Origin: Bacteroidales bacterium
GTDB taxonomy: Bacteria > Bacteroidota > Bacteroidia > Bacteroidales > Bacteroidaceae
DNA: 18,450 nucleotides
Assembly (NCBI GenBank): GCA_004555425.1
Contig: SFID01000044.1
Span: forward strand, 1 to 18,450
Direction of reading: 5' to 3'
Both the position numbers and the translations under genes were made by a program. The notes beneath the pieces were generated by a model. It was not told the DNA's origin and ran no database searches. It was given only the letters and a program-made list of their open reading frames with translations. The stretch's first letter is position 1, and each line of letters begins with the position of its first letter. This document shows positions 1-6,566 of the stretch, one piece after another.

Positions 1-1
1 C

Positions 2-34
2 GTCAGTCTAATAGCGCGCGACGCCTTGCGATAG
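2..34 (+). CDS. Possible C-terminal end of a rightward gene
   Basis: In this frame the first 30 bases are open and end at a TAG at 32-34, six bases before a rightward intrinsic terminator. That is how the last gene of a rightward unit entering from the left would look. Another frame stops at 9-11 and would fit nearly as well. Only about ten residues would be inside the window, so nothing can be said about the product. Confidence 0.2.
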   Translation, partial: VSLIARDALR

Positions 35-40
35 TATTTT

Positions 41-74
41 GCCCGATTCTTTGCTTGAGGAATCGGGCTTTTTT
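41..74 (+). terminator. Rho-independent terminator, rightward
   Basis: A 9-bp perfect stem (GCCCGATTC at 41-49 with GAATCGGGC at 60-68) encloses a 10-nt loop and is followed by six T on the + strand (69-74). On the other strand the stem is followed by AAAA, so it works rightward. It would end a transcription unit entering from the left edge and insulate it from the repeat tract. Confidence 0.85.
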
Positions 75-91
75 GTGTCTTGCGCCTTGTA

Positions 92-1003
92 TTCGGTGTC
101 GTCTTCGGTGTTGGCTGTGTGTCGTCTTCGGTGTCGTCTTCGGTGTCGTCTTCGGTGTCGCGACCGATTGTGACCAATCGCGACAGAATCGACGCGCCGA
201 AGCACGCCTCAGCACGACCAATCGCGACCGAATCGCGACCGAATCGCGACAGAATCGCGACGTCTTCGGTGTTGGCTGTGTGTCGTCTTCGGTGTCGTCT
301 TCGGTGTCGTCTTCGGTGTCGCGACCAATCGCGACCGATTGCGCCCAATCGCGACAGAATCGACGCGCACAGCACGCCGAATCGACGCGCCAAGCACGCC
401 GAATCGACGCGCCAAGCACGCCGAAGCACGCCTCAGCACGACCAATCGCGACGTCTTCGGTGTTGGCTGTGTGTCGTCTTCGGTGTTGGCTGTGTGTCGT
501 CTTCGGTGTTGGCTGTGTGTCGTCTTCGGTGTTGGCTGTGTGTCGTCTTCCCGAATCGCGACCGATTGCGCCCAATCGCGACAGAATCGACGCGCCGAAG
601 CACGCCTCAGCACGACCAATCGCGACAGAATCGCGACGTCTTCGGTGTCGTCTTCGGTGTCGTCTTCGGTGTCGTCTTCGGTGTTGGCTGTGTGTCGTCT
701 TCGGTGTTGGCTGTGTGTCGTCTTCGGTGTCGTCTTCGGTGTTGGCTGTGTGTCGTCTTCGGTGTCGTCTTCGGTGTTGGCTGTGTGTCGTCTTCGGTGT
801 CGCGACCGATTGTGACCAATCGCGACCAATCGCGACCGATTGCGCCCAATCGCGACAGAATCGACGCGCACAGCACGCCGAATCGACGCGCACAGCACGC
901 CGAAGCACGACCAATCGCGACAGAATCGACGCGCCAATCACGACCGAATCGACGCGCCAATCACGACCGAATCGAGAAATCGCGACCGAATCGAGCGAAT
1001 CGG
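92..1003. repeat. Mosaic of short GC-rich tandem repeats, about 0.9 kb
   Basis: Blocks of two unrelated repeat families alternate. Family A is GTCTTCGGTGTC (12 bp) or its 18-bp form GTCTTCGGTGTTGGCTGT, with about twenty copies of the GTCTTCGGTGT core (around 100-160, 265-320, 450-550 and 636-805). Family B is built from 10-11-bp steps such as GCGACCAATC, GCGACCGAATC and GCGACAGAATC, linked to AATCGACGCGCC and AAGCACGCC units. Long frames are open on both strands simply because the units lack stop codons; these predicted products are low-complexity Arg/Ser/Thr/His strings without a ribosome site. Family B steps are not multiples of three, which argues against coding. The tract lies between a rightward terminator and the 3' end of a leftward operon. 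An origin, partition or packaging role is possible, but nothing in the sequence decides it. Confidence 0.9.
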
Positions 1004-1044
1004 ACGACCCCCCTCCACCCTTTCTTGTCTGGCGAGCGGAATTC

Positions 1045-1184
1045 GATCCTCGTTCTCTCAATTTTTTTGACCTCCACTGCGCTTTTTTACAAAAGTCTTG
1101 TAAAAAAAAAAGGAGGGTGGGGTTGGGTAGTTAGATCCTCGTTCTCTCAATTTTTTTGCCCTAGTGGAGGGTGGGGTTGGGTAG
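1045..1184. repeat. Duplicated 25-bp and 19-bp segments
   Basis: The 25 bp beginning GATCCTCGTTCTCTCAA at 1045-1069 recur exactly at 1134-1158. GGAGGGTGGGGTTGGGTAG at 1112-1130 recurs exactly at 1166-1184. The two pairs interleave, so this looks like a local tandem duplication that has since diverged. The G-rich element resembles a weak G-tract array. No gene is visible here. Confidence 0.85.
1083..1107. promoter_or_regulatory. Palindrome TTTTTTACAA-n5-TTGTAAAAAA (operator-like site A)
   Basis: A perfect 10-bp inverted repeat around AAGTC. The TTTACAA/TTGTAAA core matches the palindromes inside the two leftward promoters (8463-8481 and 12090-12108) and the one at 16035-16053. No good -35 element sits beside this copy. 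It could also act as an A/T hairpin helping to end leftward transcription. Confidence 0.5.
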
Positions 1185-1330
1185 AATGTCATACTTTTTT
1201 CATAAAAAAGTCATAAAAAAGTCATAAAAAATTGTTATAATGTCATACTTTTTTCATACTTTTTTCGCGCCGCGTGGTTGGCGTGGTGTAGAATGTCATA
1301 CTTTTTTCATAAAAAAGTCATACTTTTTCG
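1181..1330. repeat. AT-rich repeats of CATACTTTTTT and CATAAAAAAG
   Basis: GTAGAATGTCATAC followed by TTTTTTCATAAAAAAG occurs at about 1181-1210 and 1288-1318. Extra copies of GTCATAAAAAA (around 1210-1230) and TCATACTTTTTT (around 1243-1266) lie between them. CTTTTTT-CAT-AAAAAAG is itself an inverted repeat, so several small A/T hairpins can form. This is the 3' flank of the leftward operon ending at 1360. No GC-rich intrinsic terminator for that operon is visible, so these hairpins may do that job. Confidence 0.75.
1233..1241 (+). promoter_or_regulatory. Extended -10 promoter candidate, rightward
   Basis: TGTTATAAT is a perfect extended -10 (TGn plus TATAAT). No -35 hexamer sits 16-18 bp upstream, and no rightward gene follows. 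If active, it would produce RNA antisense to the end of the PAPS-reductase-like gene. In such AT-rich DNA a chance match is possible. Confidence 0.3.
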
Positions 1331-1359
1331 CGCCTCCTCCGCCCCCCGCCACAGCACCC

Positions 1360-2280
1360 TCATGTGTTTATCCATCCTCCCTTAAGGGTTTTCCCACCCC
1401 ACGCGCCCAACACATCGTCCACAGTCTCGACCTCCTTCCCCCCAAGAAACATCGGGTTTCCCATTTGCCGCCGTCGCTCGATGACATACGAGATCGCGTC
1501 GTGCCACGCCTTGTAGAGCTTCGGATAACGGGCGAACGCGAGCTCCCGCGCACGCCTACCCGCGAGCGGGCAACCCACACACCCGATTCTCGTCCATCCT
1601 TCTTTGTAGAGTGGGTTGCCCTCTATCCCTCGGGAGGCGAGGTAAGACCACACATCTTCGTCCGACCAATCGATAATGGGGTTAAGCACGCGCACACCCC
1701 TCATCTGACATTGCTCGAAGAGGCGACGCGAGGAGGCGTCGTCCGTAGTGAGGAGCCCCGCGGCGGCGGCCACTTGCTCACCCGTGTAGCGAGGTGAGGT
1801 GGGTGGTGGTGCGGACGCGGTATGCACCATCGCAATCCCGCTCTTGGCGCGGCGTCCCGCCGACTCCGCCCACCGCACACCCGTCACGATGTATGGCGCA
1901 TCTGGCATCTTTCTCTCTTTCAACTCACTGCAACACACGCGCATAATCCGCGACGGGATGACCAGTGTCTCACGCATTATCTTCCATAACGATCGCTTCG
2001 GTACGTTGATGCGACAGTCGATCCCCTCCTCCCGTAGGCGCGCGAACACGCGTCGGATGTAGTACACGTTGTCAGGCGGGTCAGCCGTGGTGAGATTGTG
2101 CGTGACTCGGAACGGCACCCCGCTCTCCTTCGCGAGTTGTAGGATGACGTCACTATCTTTCCCGCCACTATATCGCACGACCAACGGCATGTCGAACAGG
2201 CGTTCCGCCTCTTTCGCAGCCCATCTGAATCGCTCGTAGGCGGTGTCAATCTTCCGTTGTAGCTCTTTACTCACTTCCAT
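1360..2280 (-). CDS. PAPS reductase / DndC-like PP-loop enzyme
   Basis: A 306-residue protein of the phosphoadenosine-phosphosulfate reductase superfamily, which binds an adenylated nucleotide through a PP-loop and carries out sulfur chemistry. Seen: PP-loop SGGKDS at 38-43; TGVRWAES at 133-140; the C-terminal signature NPIIDWSDEDVW at 200-211; and GCVGCPL at 233-239. Cys116-Cys117 and Cys234/Cys237 form a four-Cys set that could hold an iron-sulfur cluster, as in DndC-type members. This pattern differs from the ECGLH cysteine motif of assimilatory reductases. The open frame runs further upstream, but ATG at 2280 follows AAAGGAGAGGAG and begins the family-like sequence. It is the last gene of L2. 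Possible roles are DNA phosphorothioation, another base thiolation, or sulfate assimilation; no dnd partner genes are visible. Confidence 0.8.
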   Translation of the reverse strand: MEVSKELQRKIDTAYERFRWAAKEAERLFDMPLVVRYSGGKDSDVILQLAKESGVPFRVTHNLTTADPPDNVYYIRRVFARLREEGIDCRINVPKRSLWKIMRETLVIPSRIMRVCCSELKERKMPDAPYIVTGVRWAESAGRRAKSGIAMVHTASAPPPTSPRYTGEQVAAAAGLLTTDDASSRRLFEQCQMRGVRVLNPIIDWSDEDVWSYLASRGIEGNPLYKEGWTRIGCVGCPLAGRRARELAFARYPKLYKAWHDAISYVIERRRQMGNPMFLGGKEVETVDDVLGAWGGKTLKGGWINT

Positions 2281-2317
2281 CTTTCTTTTCTCCTCTCCTT
2301 TGCACACACGCGCGCAC

Positions 2318-2384
2318 CTACATGTAGGCGCGTTCCAGCTTCTCCACCTCGCGCTTGTAAGTGCGGATAGCCTCGTAGTTTTCA
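2318..2384 (-). other. Short coding-like tail overlapping the 2382 stop
   Basis: After the upstream small gene ends at 2382, the adjacent leftward frame reads NENYEAIRTYKREVEKLERA and stops at a TAG (2318-2320). The composition is that of a charged amphipathic helix and looks protein-like, yet there is no ATG, GTG or TTG with a ribosome site in that frame. It may be a C-terminal extension of the 2382-2678 gene reached by a frameshift, a gene with a non-standard start, or chance. An alternative ATG at 2385 in the frame of the PAPS-like gene gives an Arg/Trp/Ser-rich extension that does not look like protein. Confidence 0.25.
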
Positions 2385-2678
2385 TTTCTCCATCCACCCT
2401 TGTTTGAATTGCTCCGCCAATCGTCCGCGCAAATACACAGTGCAGAGAACATCTTTCCCACTTTCGCCGACCTCCTCCGCGATAAGTCTCGCGTCGCCGA
2501 ACGCAACGATGCATTCGTCTGTGATGAATAGCGCCGCCCAAACGCCGTCGAATCTCGGCTCTCCGAAGCCTTGTTCACCGCTCTCCACATCGATTCCGTT
2601 TCGCGTCTCTTCGGTTTCATCCCACATGAAGCGGTACATGGCGACTTGATCCGAATTATAGACAAACCTCATTTCCAT
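2382..2678 (-). CDS. Small acidic hypothetical protein
   Basis: About 98 residues beginning MEMRFVYN. I do not recognise a family. It is rich in Glu/Asp, with two hydrophobic stretches (VWAALFITDECIVAFGDARL and DVLCTVYLRGRL) that look like beta strands; there is no signal peptide or membrane helix. The start chosen is ATG at 2678, preceded by GGGGAGAG at normal spacing. The ATG 15 bases upstream (2693) has no ribosome site. It sits in L2 between a P-loop kinase and the PAPS-like gene, and a palindrome at 2700-2724 lies just upstream of its ribosome site. The competing frame at 2318-2665 is Arg/Ser-rich and mostly a shadow, except for its last 22 codons. Confidence 0.6.
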   Translation of the reverse strand: MEMRFVYNSDQVAMYRFMWDETEETRNGIDVESGEQGFGEPRFDGVWAALFITDECIVAFGDARLIAEEVGESGKDVLCTVYLRGRLAEQFKQGWMEK

Positions 2679-2699
2679 TTTTTCTCTCCCCATTGTTCC

Positions 2700-2724
2700 A
2701 ACTATTCGGAATTTCCGGATAGTT
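2700..2724. promoter_or_regulatory. Palindrome upstream of the small gene at 2382-2678
   Basis: AACTATTCGGA (2700-2710) and TCCGGATAGTT (2714-2724) are inverted around ATT, with one T-G mismatch that would be a wobble pair in one RNA strand. It lies in the 94-nt gap between the second kinase gene and the next gene in L2, just before that gene's ribosome site. A leftward TTGAAC-17-TAGTTG overlaps it but is a poor promoter. It could be an operator or an intercistronic mRNA hairpin; no T-tract makes a terminator. Confidence 0.45.
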
Positions 2725-2772
2725 CAAATCATGCCTAGAATCGCCTTCGTTTTCTCCTATTTGTTCTGTCCG

Positions 2773-3372
2773 TCACCGCACGCCCCGCACTCTCCCTTGT
2801 GAGGTGACATCCACCAATGTGTCAAAAAAGAAATTGTATTGGGCGCCCACTAACGCCATCCACCACAAATCTTCTGGTGGCTGGTCGTAGATAGCTTCAT
2901 CGCCCCGTCTATCCCGTCGGCGCAGGCGGCGCAACACCTCCGCCACCGTGGGGCTGGGTAGGTAACGATGTAGCGTCACTCGCCAGCGCCGACAAATGCG
3001 GTTGAGCACGGCGACCATACCATCTGCCAACTCTTCCAGCCGCCCTCTCTCGACCGCATCTTCCTCCACGGCGGCGAGCGCCCTCGTGAATGGCACACAG
3101 CCGAGCGGGCTAAAGTCCGTCCAAATGGTCTTATCTCCCACCACCGCCGCGCCTCCCGCCGCCTCGTACACATCCGACTCGCGCGTCCACGCCGCTACAT
3201 ACGTGTCGAACAAGGCGCGTTGCGTTTCGGAGTGGGTGGCCGAGGGGCAAAAAGGCGTCGTCGGTTCGCGTAGCACGTCAACTTCTCTCAGGTCGAGCAC
3301 TTGTGCCACATCCGTGAGCATAGACGACTTGCCCGAGCAGAACATTCCCTCTATTATTTTGAACTCTAACAC
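2773..3372 (-). CDS. Divergent deoxynucleoside/nucleotide kinase-like P-loop protein
   Basis: A 199-residue P-loop NTPase with the layout of deoxynucleoside kinases. Seen: Walker A GMFCSGKSS at 9-17; an REP motif at 35-37, as in the neighbouring kinase; GDKTIWTDFSP at 79-89 where dNKs carry an ERS/DRS-like motif; and an Arg-rich LID-like stretch (RRLRRRDRRGDE) near 147-158. It is shorter and more divergent than the kinase encoded just upstream. Start GTG at 3372 is preceded by GGGGG at normal spacing, two bases after the stop of that kinase gene (3375), so the two are translationally coupled. It likely phosphorylates a nucleoside or nucleotide for phage DNA synthesis. The substrate cannot be read, and a modified-base kinase is an alternative. 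Confidence 0.65.
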   Translation of the reverse strand: MLEFKIIEGMFCSGKSSMLTDVAQVLDLREVDVLREPTTPFCPSATHSETQRALFDTYVAAWTRESDVYEAAGGAAVVGDKTIWTDFSPLGCVPFTRALAAVEEDAVERGRLEELADGMVAVLNRICRRWRVTLHRYLPSPTVAEVLRRLRRRDRRGDEAIYDQPPEDLWWMALVGAQYNFFFDTLVDVTSQGRVRGVR

Positions 3373-3374
3373 GC

Positions 3375-4091
3375 TTATACCCCCAAGAAACAGTCGATGG
3401 GGCTGTACATCCTACCCGCCTGAATGTAATCGTAAAGGGAACGGGCTGTGGCTTTGATTTCATCCATCGTCTTCGGTTCGCCCCAGGGTAAACGGATAAG
3501 GCGAGTGTATTGTCCCAACCCCGTGAGTAGGCGTTCATACTCCAGTTGTAGTGAGGTGAGGTAGTCGGCTGTGATGGCGCACTCGCATTTTCGACCCTCT
3601 TTTTCTTCCATCCGCTTGACAATACGCTTAATCTGCACATCTATCGGAGTGTCTAGGTATACGACTGCGGTAGGGTAAAGCGCGAAGCGCGTCATGTTGG
3701 TGAACAGGTCGAAGTACGTGTTCGCATCGACCTGGCGCATCGTCCCATCTTTCACCAGCTTTGAGACAAAGCACGAATCTGAGAAAATGGAGCTGTCTTG
3801 AACCACGTTACGTCCCGCGATAGCACGATCTTGGGCGATCAACTGTTGCTCAAAACGCTTGTTGAGAAGAAAGATTTGCATTGCGAAGGCGTTTTGTTCG
3901 GGATTGGCGTAGTAGTCTGCCAAGTAGGGGTTTGTGACGGAGGCGGGCTCGCGCAACACCTCGCAATCATCCCACACTTCGCCGATGGCGTTGGCAAGCG
4001 TGCTCTTACCCGCGCCGATGCCGCCAAGCACACACACATGCACGCCGTGTGTCTTTCTTTGCGTGGGAAATGTTTCGTTCTTCATGGTCAT
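3375..4091 (-). CDS. Deoxynucleoside kinase (dGK/dAK/dCK family)
   Basis: A 238-residue kinase expected to phosphorylate a deoxynucleoside using ATP, feeding the dNTP pool. Seen: P-loop GGIGAGKST at 23-31; REPASVTNPYL at 47-57 (the acidic base after the glycine loop binds substrate in this family); QDSSIFSD at 98-105 in the place of the DRS/ERS motif; VVYLDTPIDVQIKRIVKR at 143-160, the usual strand plus LID arginines; and C-terminal substrate-domain helices. Length fits the family. ATG at 4091 follows AAAGGAGAAG, and the second ATG two codons later is too far from it. The gene is tightly packed in L2, 17 nt after the helicase gene and 2 nt before the second kinase. Two kinase paralogues in tandem suggest different substrates or a heterodimer. 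Confidence 0.85.
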   Translation of the reverse strand: MTMKNETFPTQRKTHGVHVCVLGGIGAGKSTLANAIGEVWDDCEVLREPASVTNPYLADYYANPEQNAFAMQIFLLNKRFEQQLIAQDRAIAGRNVVQDSSIFSDSCFVSKLVKDGTMRQVDANTYFDLFTNMTRFALYPTAVVYLDTPIDVQIKRIVKRMEEKEGRKCECAITADYLTSLQLEYERLLTGLGQYTRLIRLPWGEPKTMDEIKATARSLYDYIQAGRMYSPIDCFLGV

Positions 4092-4108
4092 GGTCGTCTT
4101 CTCCTTTG

Positions 4109-5437
4109 TTAATTGCTAAAGCGTTGCCACACGAGTGGCGATCCATATTCAATCGACGTGATGTAAAAAGGGGGAACAGCGTCGGTTTGGCTATATTTCT
4201 GTTGCACGAGTATGTGCCATGAGTGCGGTATATAGCACATTAACGCTCCTCTGTGTCGTAAATCGTACAAAAGATCCGACACTTTTTTCCAATGGTGGTA
4301 GGTCTTCGGCGAGAAGTAAATCTGCTCTTTGATGGGGAGTTGGATGGGGTAGGCACCACTCGGCGTGTAGGGGCAAGGTCGGCGCCCGTCGCACAGTCTT
4401 TCCAGACGGGCTGGCGCGAACGCATCTAGCCACACTTTCCATCCAGCATCATCCAACTTCACCCACGTCTTACCAGCAGGCGGGGGCAACGCGGCGCCGC
4501 AATATGGGCACTGTTTCAGACGAGGGGACACAAGTCGGTCGCACTGGAGGCACGTGGTGAGCACCGCGACGCCCTCCACCGACGCAGCGCCCTCTTTATC
4601 CCGCTTCTCGTGGGTTGCAAGTATGATATCCTCATCCAGACCAAATCGGACGACATTATCCGACATGTCGTATATCGTCCCACCGCGACGGAGTCGCCCG
4701 ATTATCTGCATGTAGGTGTGTGCTTCGCCCACCCGTCTCGCCAACACAACCGTGTCGATATCTGGATCGTCCCATCCCGTGGTGAGTGTCTGAATGCAAG
4801 ACAGCCTACCCGCGTCCGTATCCTTGAAGTGTCTTTCCTCGGCGGGTGTCTCGGCAGTGATGAGACGACCCATCCAGGGCTCCCAATCTTCCTTTTTGGA
4901 GATGTAGGTAACAGCGTGGGCGGCTGTCGGTAGGGCGGGCACACCATCGGCGCAAATAACCGCACTCACGGGCGGGGCTAGCCATTGTCCCTCGCGCAAG
5001 TAGTAGTATGGAATTTGCACAATGATGCGTTTCTTCAAAAAGGGGTGGGCGGGCGTCGCCGTGAAACCGACCACTCGACTCCACGCCCAATTTTTCCACA
5101 CCCAATCGCCCCACACACCGCCGCCGTTGGCGGTGGGGACGTAGTGATGCACTTCGTCTACGATGAGACGTGTGGTGGGCGCATCGTGGCGTTCGGCAAT
5201 ATCGGCTAGTGCGGACGGGTGTACACAGCGCAACCCATATTTCTCTGAGGATAATTGGCGGCTCACCGATAGTTCAGCCACAACGACGATGACGTTGTGG
5301 CCAGCCTTCCGCCATCTATCCGCCAACTCTTTGATGATGAGGCTTTTGCCCGATCCCGTGGGGGCGACCACTACGCCAGAGCGGTCTGCCTGCTCCACAA
5401 CATCGACGCAACGTCGTTGGTAATCTCTCAGTTCCAT
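4109..5437 (-). CDS. SF2 DEAD/DEAH-type helicase with zinc ribbon
   Basis: A 442-residue superfamily 2 helicase, probably unwinding or remodelling DNA during phage replication or recombination. Seen: LRDYQ near 3-7; motif I APTGSGKS at 25-32; motif II DEVHH at 94-98; motif III TATP at 126-129; motif V TGWDDP at 220-225; and motif VI QIIGRLRR at 244-251. Four cysteines (CLQC at 296-299 and CPYC at 310-313) make a zinc ribbon after the second RecA domain. The stretch from motif III to motif V is only about 90 residues and I see no motif IV strand, so domain 2 is unusually compact. ATG at 5437 is chosen because GGAGG lies 6-7 bases upstream; the GTG at 5464 lies inside the previous gene. One base separates it from the methyltransferase stop. 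Confidence 0.9.
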   Translation of the reverse strand: MELRDYQRRCVDVVEQADRSGVVVAPTGSGKSLIIKELADRWRKAGHNVIVVVAELSVSRQLSSEKYGLRCVHPSALADIAERHDAPTTRLIVDEVHHYVPTANGGGVWGDWVWKNWAWSRVVGFTATPAHPFLKKRIIVQIPYYYLREGQWLAPPVSAVICADGVPALPTAAHAVTYISKKEDWEPWMGRLITAETPAEERHFKDTDAGRLSCIQTLTTGWDDPDIDTVVLARRVGEAHTYMQIIGRLRRGGTIYDMSDNVVRFGLDEDIILATHEKRDKEGAASVEGVAVLTTCLQCDRLVSPRLKQCPYCGAALPPPAGKTWVKLDDAGWKVWLDAFAPARLERLCDGRRPCPYTPSGAYPIQLPIKEQIYFSPKTYHHWKKVSDLLYDLRHRGALMCYIPHSWHILVQQKYSQTDAVPPFYITSIEYGSPLVWQRFSN

Positions 5438-5438
5438 A

Positions 5439-6260
5439 CTATCCTCCACATCCGCATTTCTCACGCCACCAGTCTTGGCATCTCACACGATACCGCTTGT
5501 ATACCCAGTTACCATCCATATCTTTCGGGTTGTTGTCCCACTTCGTAATATCGTGTTTGTCTGGGTCGTAGTAGTCAATCCAAGTCGGCGTAACAGCTAT
5601 CTCGCCACGCCACGCCTCTGGCACACTGTCTTTCGCGCCGTATGACACCGTTTTATCGTCGAGAAGGATGGGGGCACAGCAAGGTCGCCACGGCTTCGGT
5701 CGCAACGGGCGCGGGCACTCGTTCGTAAGGTCGGTGAGCCATCTCGCCCCTGGGACTTGAAACATCTTCTCGCCCGCCTTGTTGAATTTGTAGTGAGTGG
5801 TGGGGTAATAATTCTCGTAGTGGGCGGGAATGGAGAACCATTTGAACGTGGGCACGAACGAGCGGATCCGCTTTTCAATCCAATCTTGCTCCAATCCCTT
5901 TGTGCATAGCGTGTTGAGATTGGAGAGCACGACGAAGGGCAACCCATCTTCAACCCGTAGCCACTTGTAAAAGTCGCGGAATAAAGAAAACGGCGGGTTC
6001 GTTACCACGACATCCGCCCACTCTCGATCGCGCCAGTGGGCTTCATAGCCACCATCTTCCTCGCCGCTAAAGCGCACTTCGTAGTCGTGGTCGAGTGCCC
6101 AGTTCACAAACGCGCTTTTACCTGTATCGCACGGACAATACACGCGTTTAAAGGATGGGATGTTGAGTAACCACGCTAATCCCTCGTCCACGGTGCATCG
6201 CTGTGTGTAGAAATCATCTCTCTTATTCTTACGTGCTTTGTTCAAATCAATTTTTCGCAT
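5439..6260 (-). CDS. EcoRI-type adenine-specific DNA methyltransferase
   Basis: A 273-residue SAM-dependent N6-adenine methyltransferase of the EcoRI methylase family. Seen: N-terminal KNKRDDFYTQ at 11-20, a family hallmark; VYCPCDTGKSAFVNW near 40-54 in the SAM-binding position; the catalytic NPPF motif IV at 88-91, followed by SLFRDFYKWL; and a strand VVLSNLNT at 110-117. It is shorter than the classical enzyme but of normal length for phage members. ATG at 6260 is preceded by TAGGAGAG. No restriction endonuclease gene is next to it, so it is an orphan, probably protecting phage DNA from host restriction or marking it. It lies in L2 directly before the helicase gene. A GC-rich hairpin (6276-6293) abuts its ribosome site. 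Confidence 0.85.
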   Translation of the reverse strand: MRKIDLNKARKNKRDDFYTQRCTVDEGLAWLLNIPSFKRVYCPCDTGKSAFVNWALDHDYEVRFSGEEDGGYEAHWRDREWADVVVTNPPFSLFRDFYKWLRVEDGLPFVVLSNLNTLCTKGLEQDWIEKRIRSFVPTFKWFSIPAHYENYYPTTHYKFNKAGEKMFQVPGARWLTDLTNECPRPLRPKPWRPCCAPILLDDKTVSYGAKDSVPEAWRGEIAVTPTWIDYYDPDKHDITKWDNNPKDMDGNWVYKRYRVRCQDWWREKCGCGG

Positions 6261-6275
6261 CTGTCTCTCCTACGT

Positions 6276-6293
6276 GGCGGGGTTTCCCCCGCC
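6276..6293 (-). promoter_or_regulatory. GC hairpin just upstream of the methyltransferase ribosome site
   Basis: GGCGGGG (6276-6282) pairs perfectly with CCCCGCC (6287-6293) around four bases. In the leftward mRNA it lies between the stop of the 86-residue gene (6303) and the TAGGAGAG site of the methyltransferase. There is no T-tract, so it is not an intrinsic terminator. It may insulate translation of the methyltransferase or mark an RNA-processing point. Confidence 0.5.
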
Positions 6294-6302
6294 TCACAAT
6301 GG

Positions 6303-6563
6303 CTATTTCGGGACGTCAATATGGAACATGTCTACCAACGCGTCGTGTGTCTCGACAATCATGTTGGAGATGTCGATAAGATGCGTGGCGAGGTTGGTGT
6401 TCGGGAGTATGGTGTCGTCTGCGCTTGTCACGAAGGCGTCGCCTCCAGCCAAGTCGTTCAAATCGCCCATGTCCATTGCCGCACCATCGAGTGCCCCGTT
6501 GATTTCACGCAACATGTCACAAATGCGAATGACGGTGTGTTTCAAAAATGCTCGTTTTTCCAT
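6303..6563 (-). CDS. Small hypothetical protein, acidic and helical
   Basis: 86 residues beginning MEKRAFLKHTV, unrecognised. It is rich in Asp, Leu, Ile and Met, with likely helices at both ends and an Ala/Gly/Asp-rich middle. Its net charge is strongly negative. It has no Cys pairs, signal peptide or long hydrophobic span, which argues against a holin. ATG at 6563 follows GAGAGG. It begins four bases after the stop of the lytic transglycosylase gene (6567), so coexpression in L2 is likely. Candidates such as an accessory lysis regulator or an acidic DNA-mimic protein cannot be supported from sequence alone. Confidence 0.65.
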   Translation of the reverse strand: MEKRAFLKHTVIRICDMLREINGALDGAAMDMGDLNDLAGGDAFVTSADDTILPNTNLATHLIDISNMIVETHDALVDMFHIDVPK

Positions 6564-6566
6564 AAT

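Noticed and set aside
92..1003. CRISPR array
   Set aside because: Repeats are contiguous or mixed, with no unique spacers of constant length and no cas genes.
3..1134. Long open frames (up to 378 codons) on both strands over the repeat mosaic
   Set aside because: Open only because the repeat units lack stop codons; several frames are open at once, products are low-complexity, there is no ribosome site, and the B units are not multiples of three.
1240..1797. 185-codon rightward frame opposite the PAPS-like gene
   Set aside because: Pro/Arg-rich shadow sequence; the leftward frame carries clear enzyme motifs.
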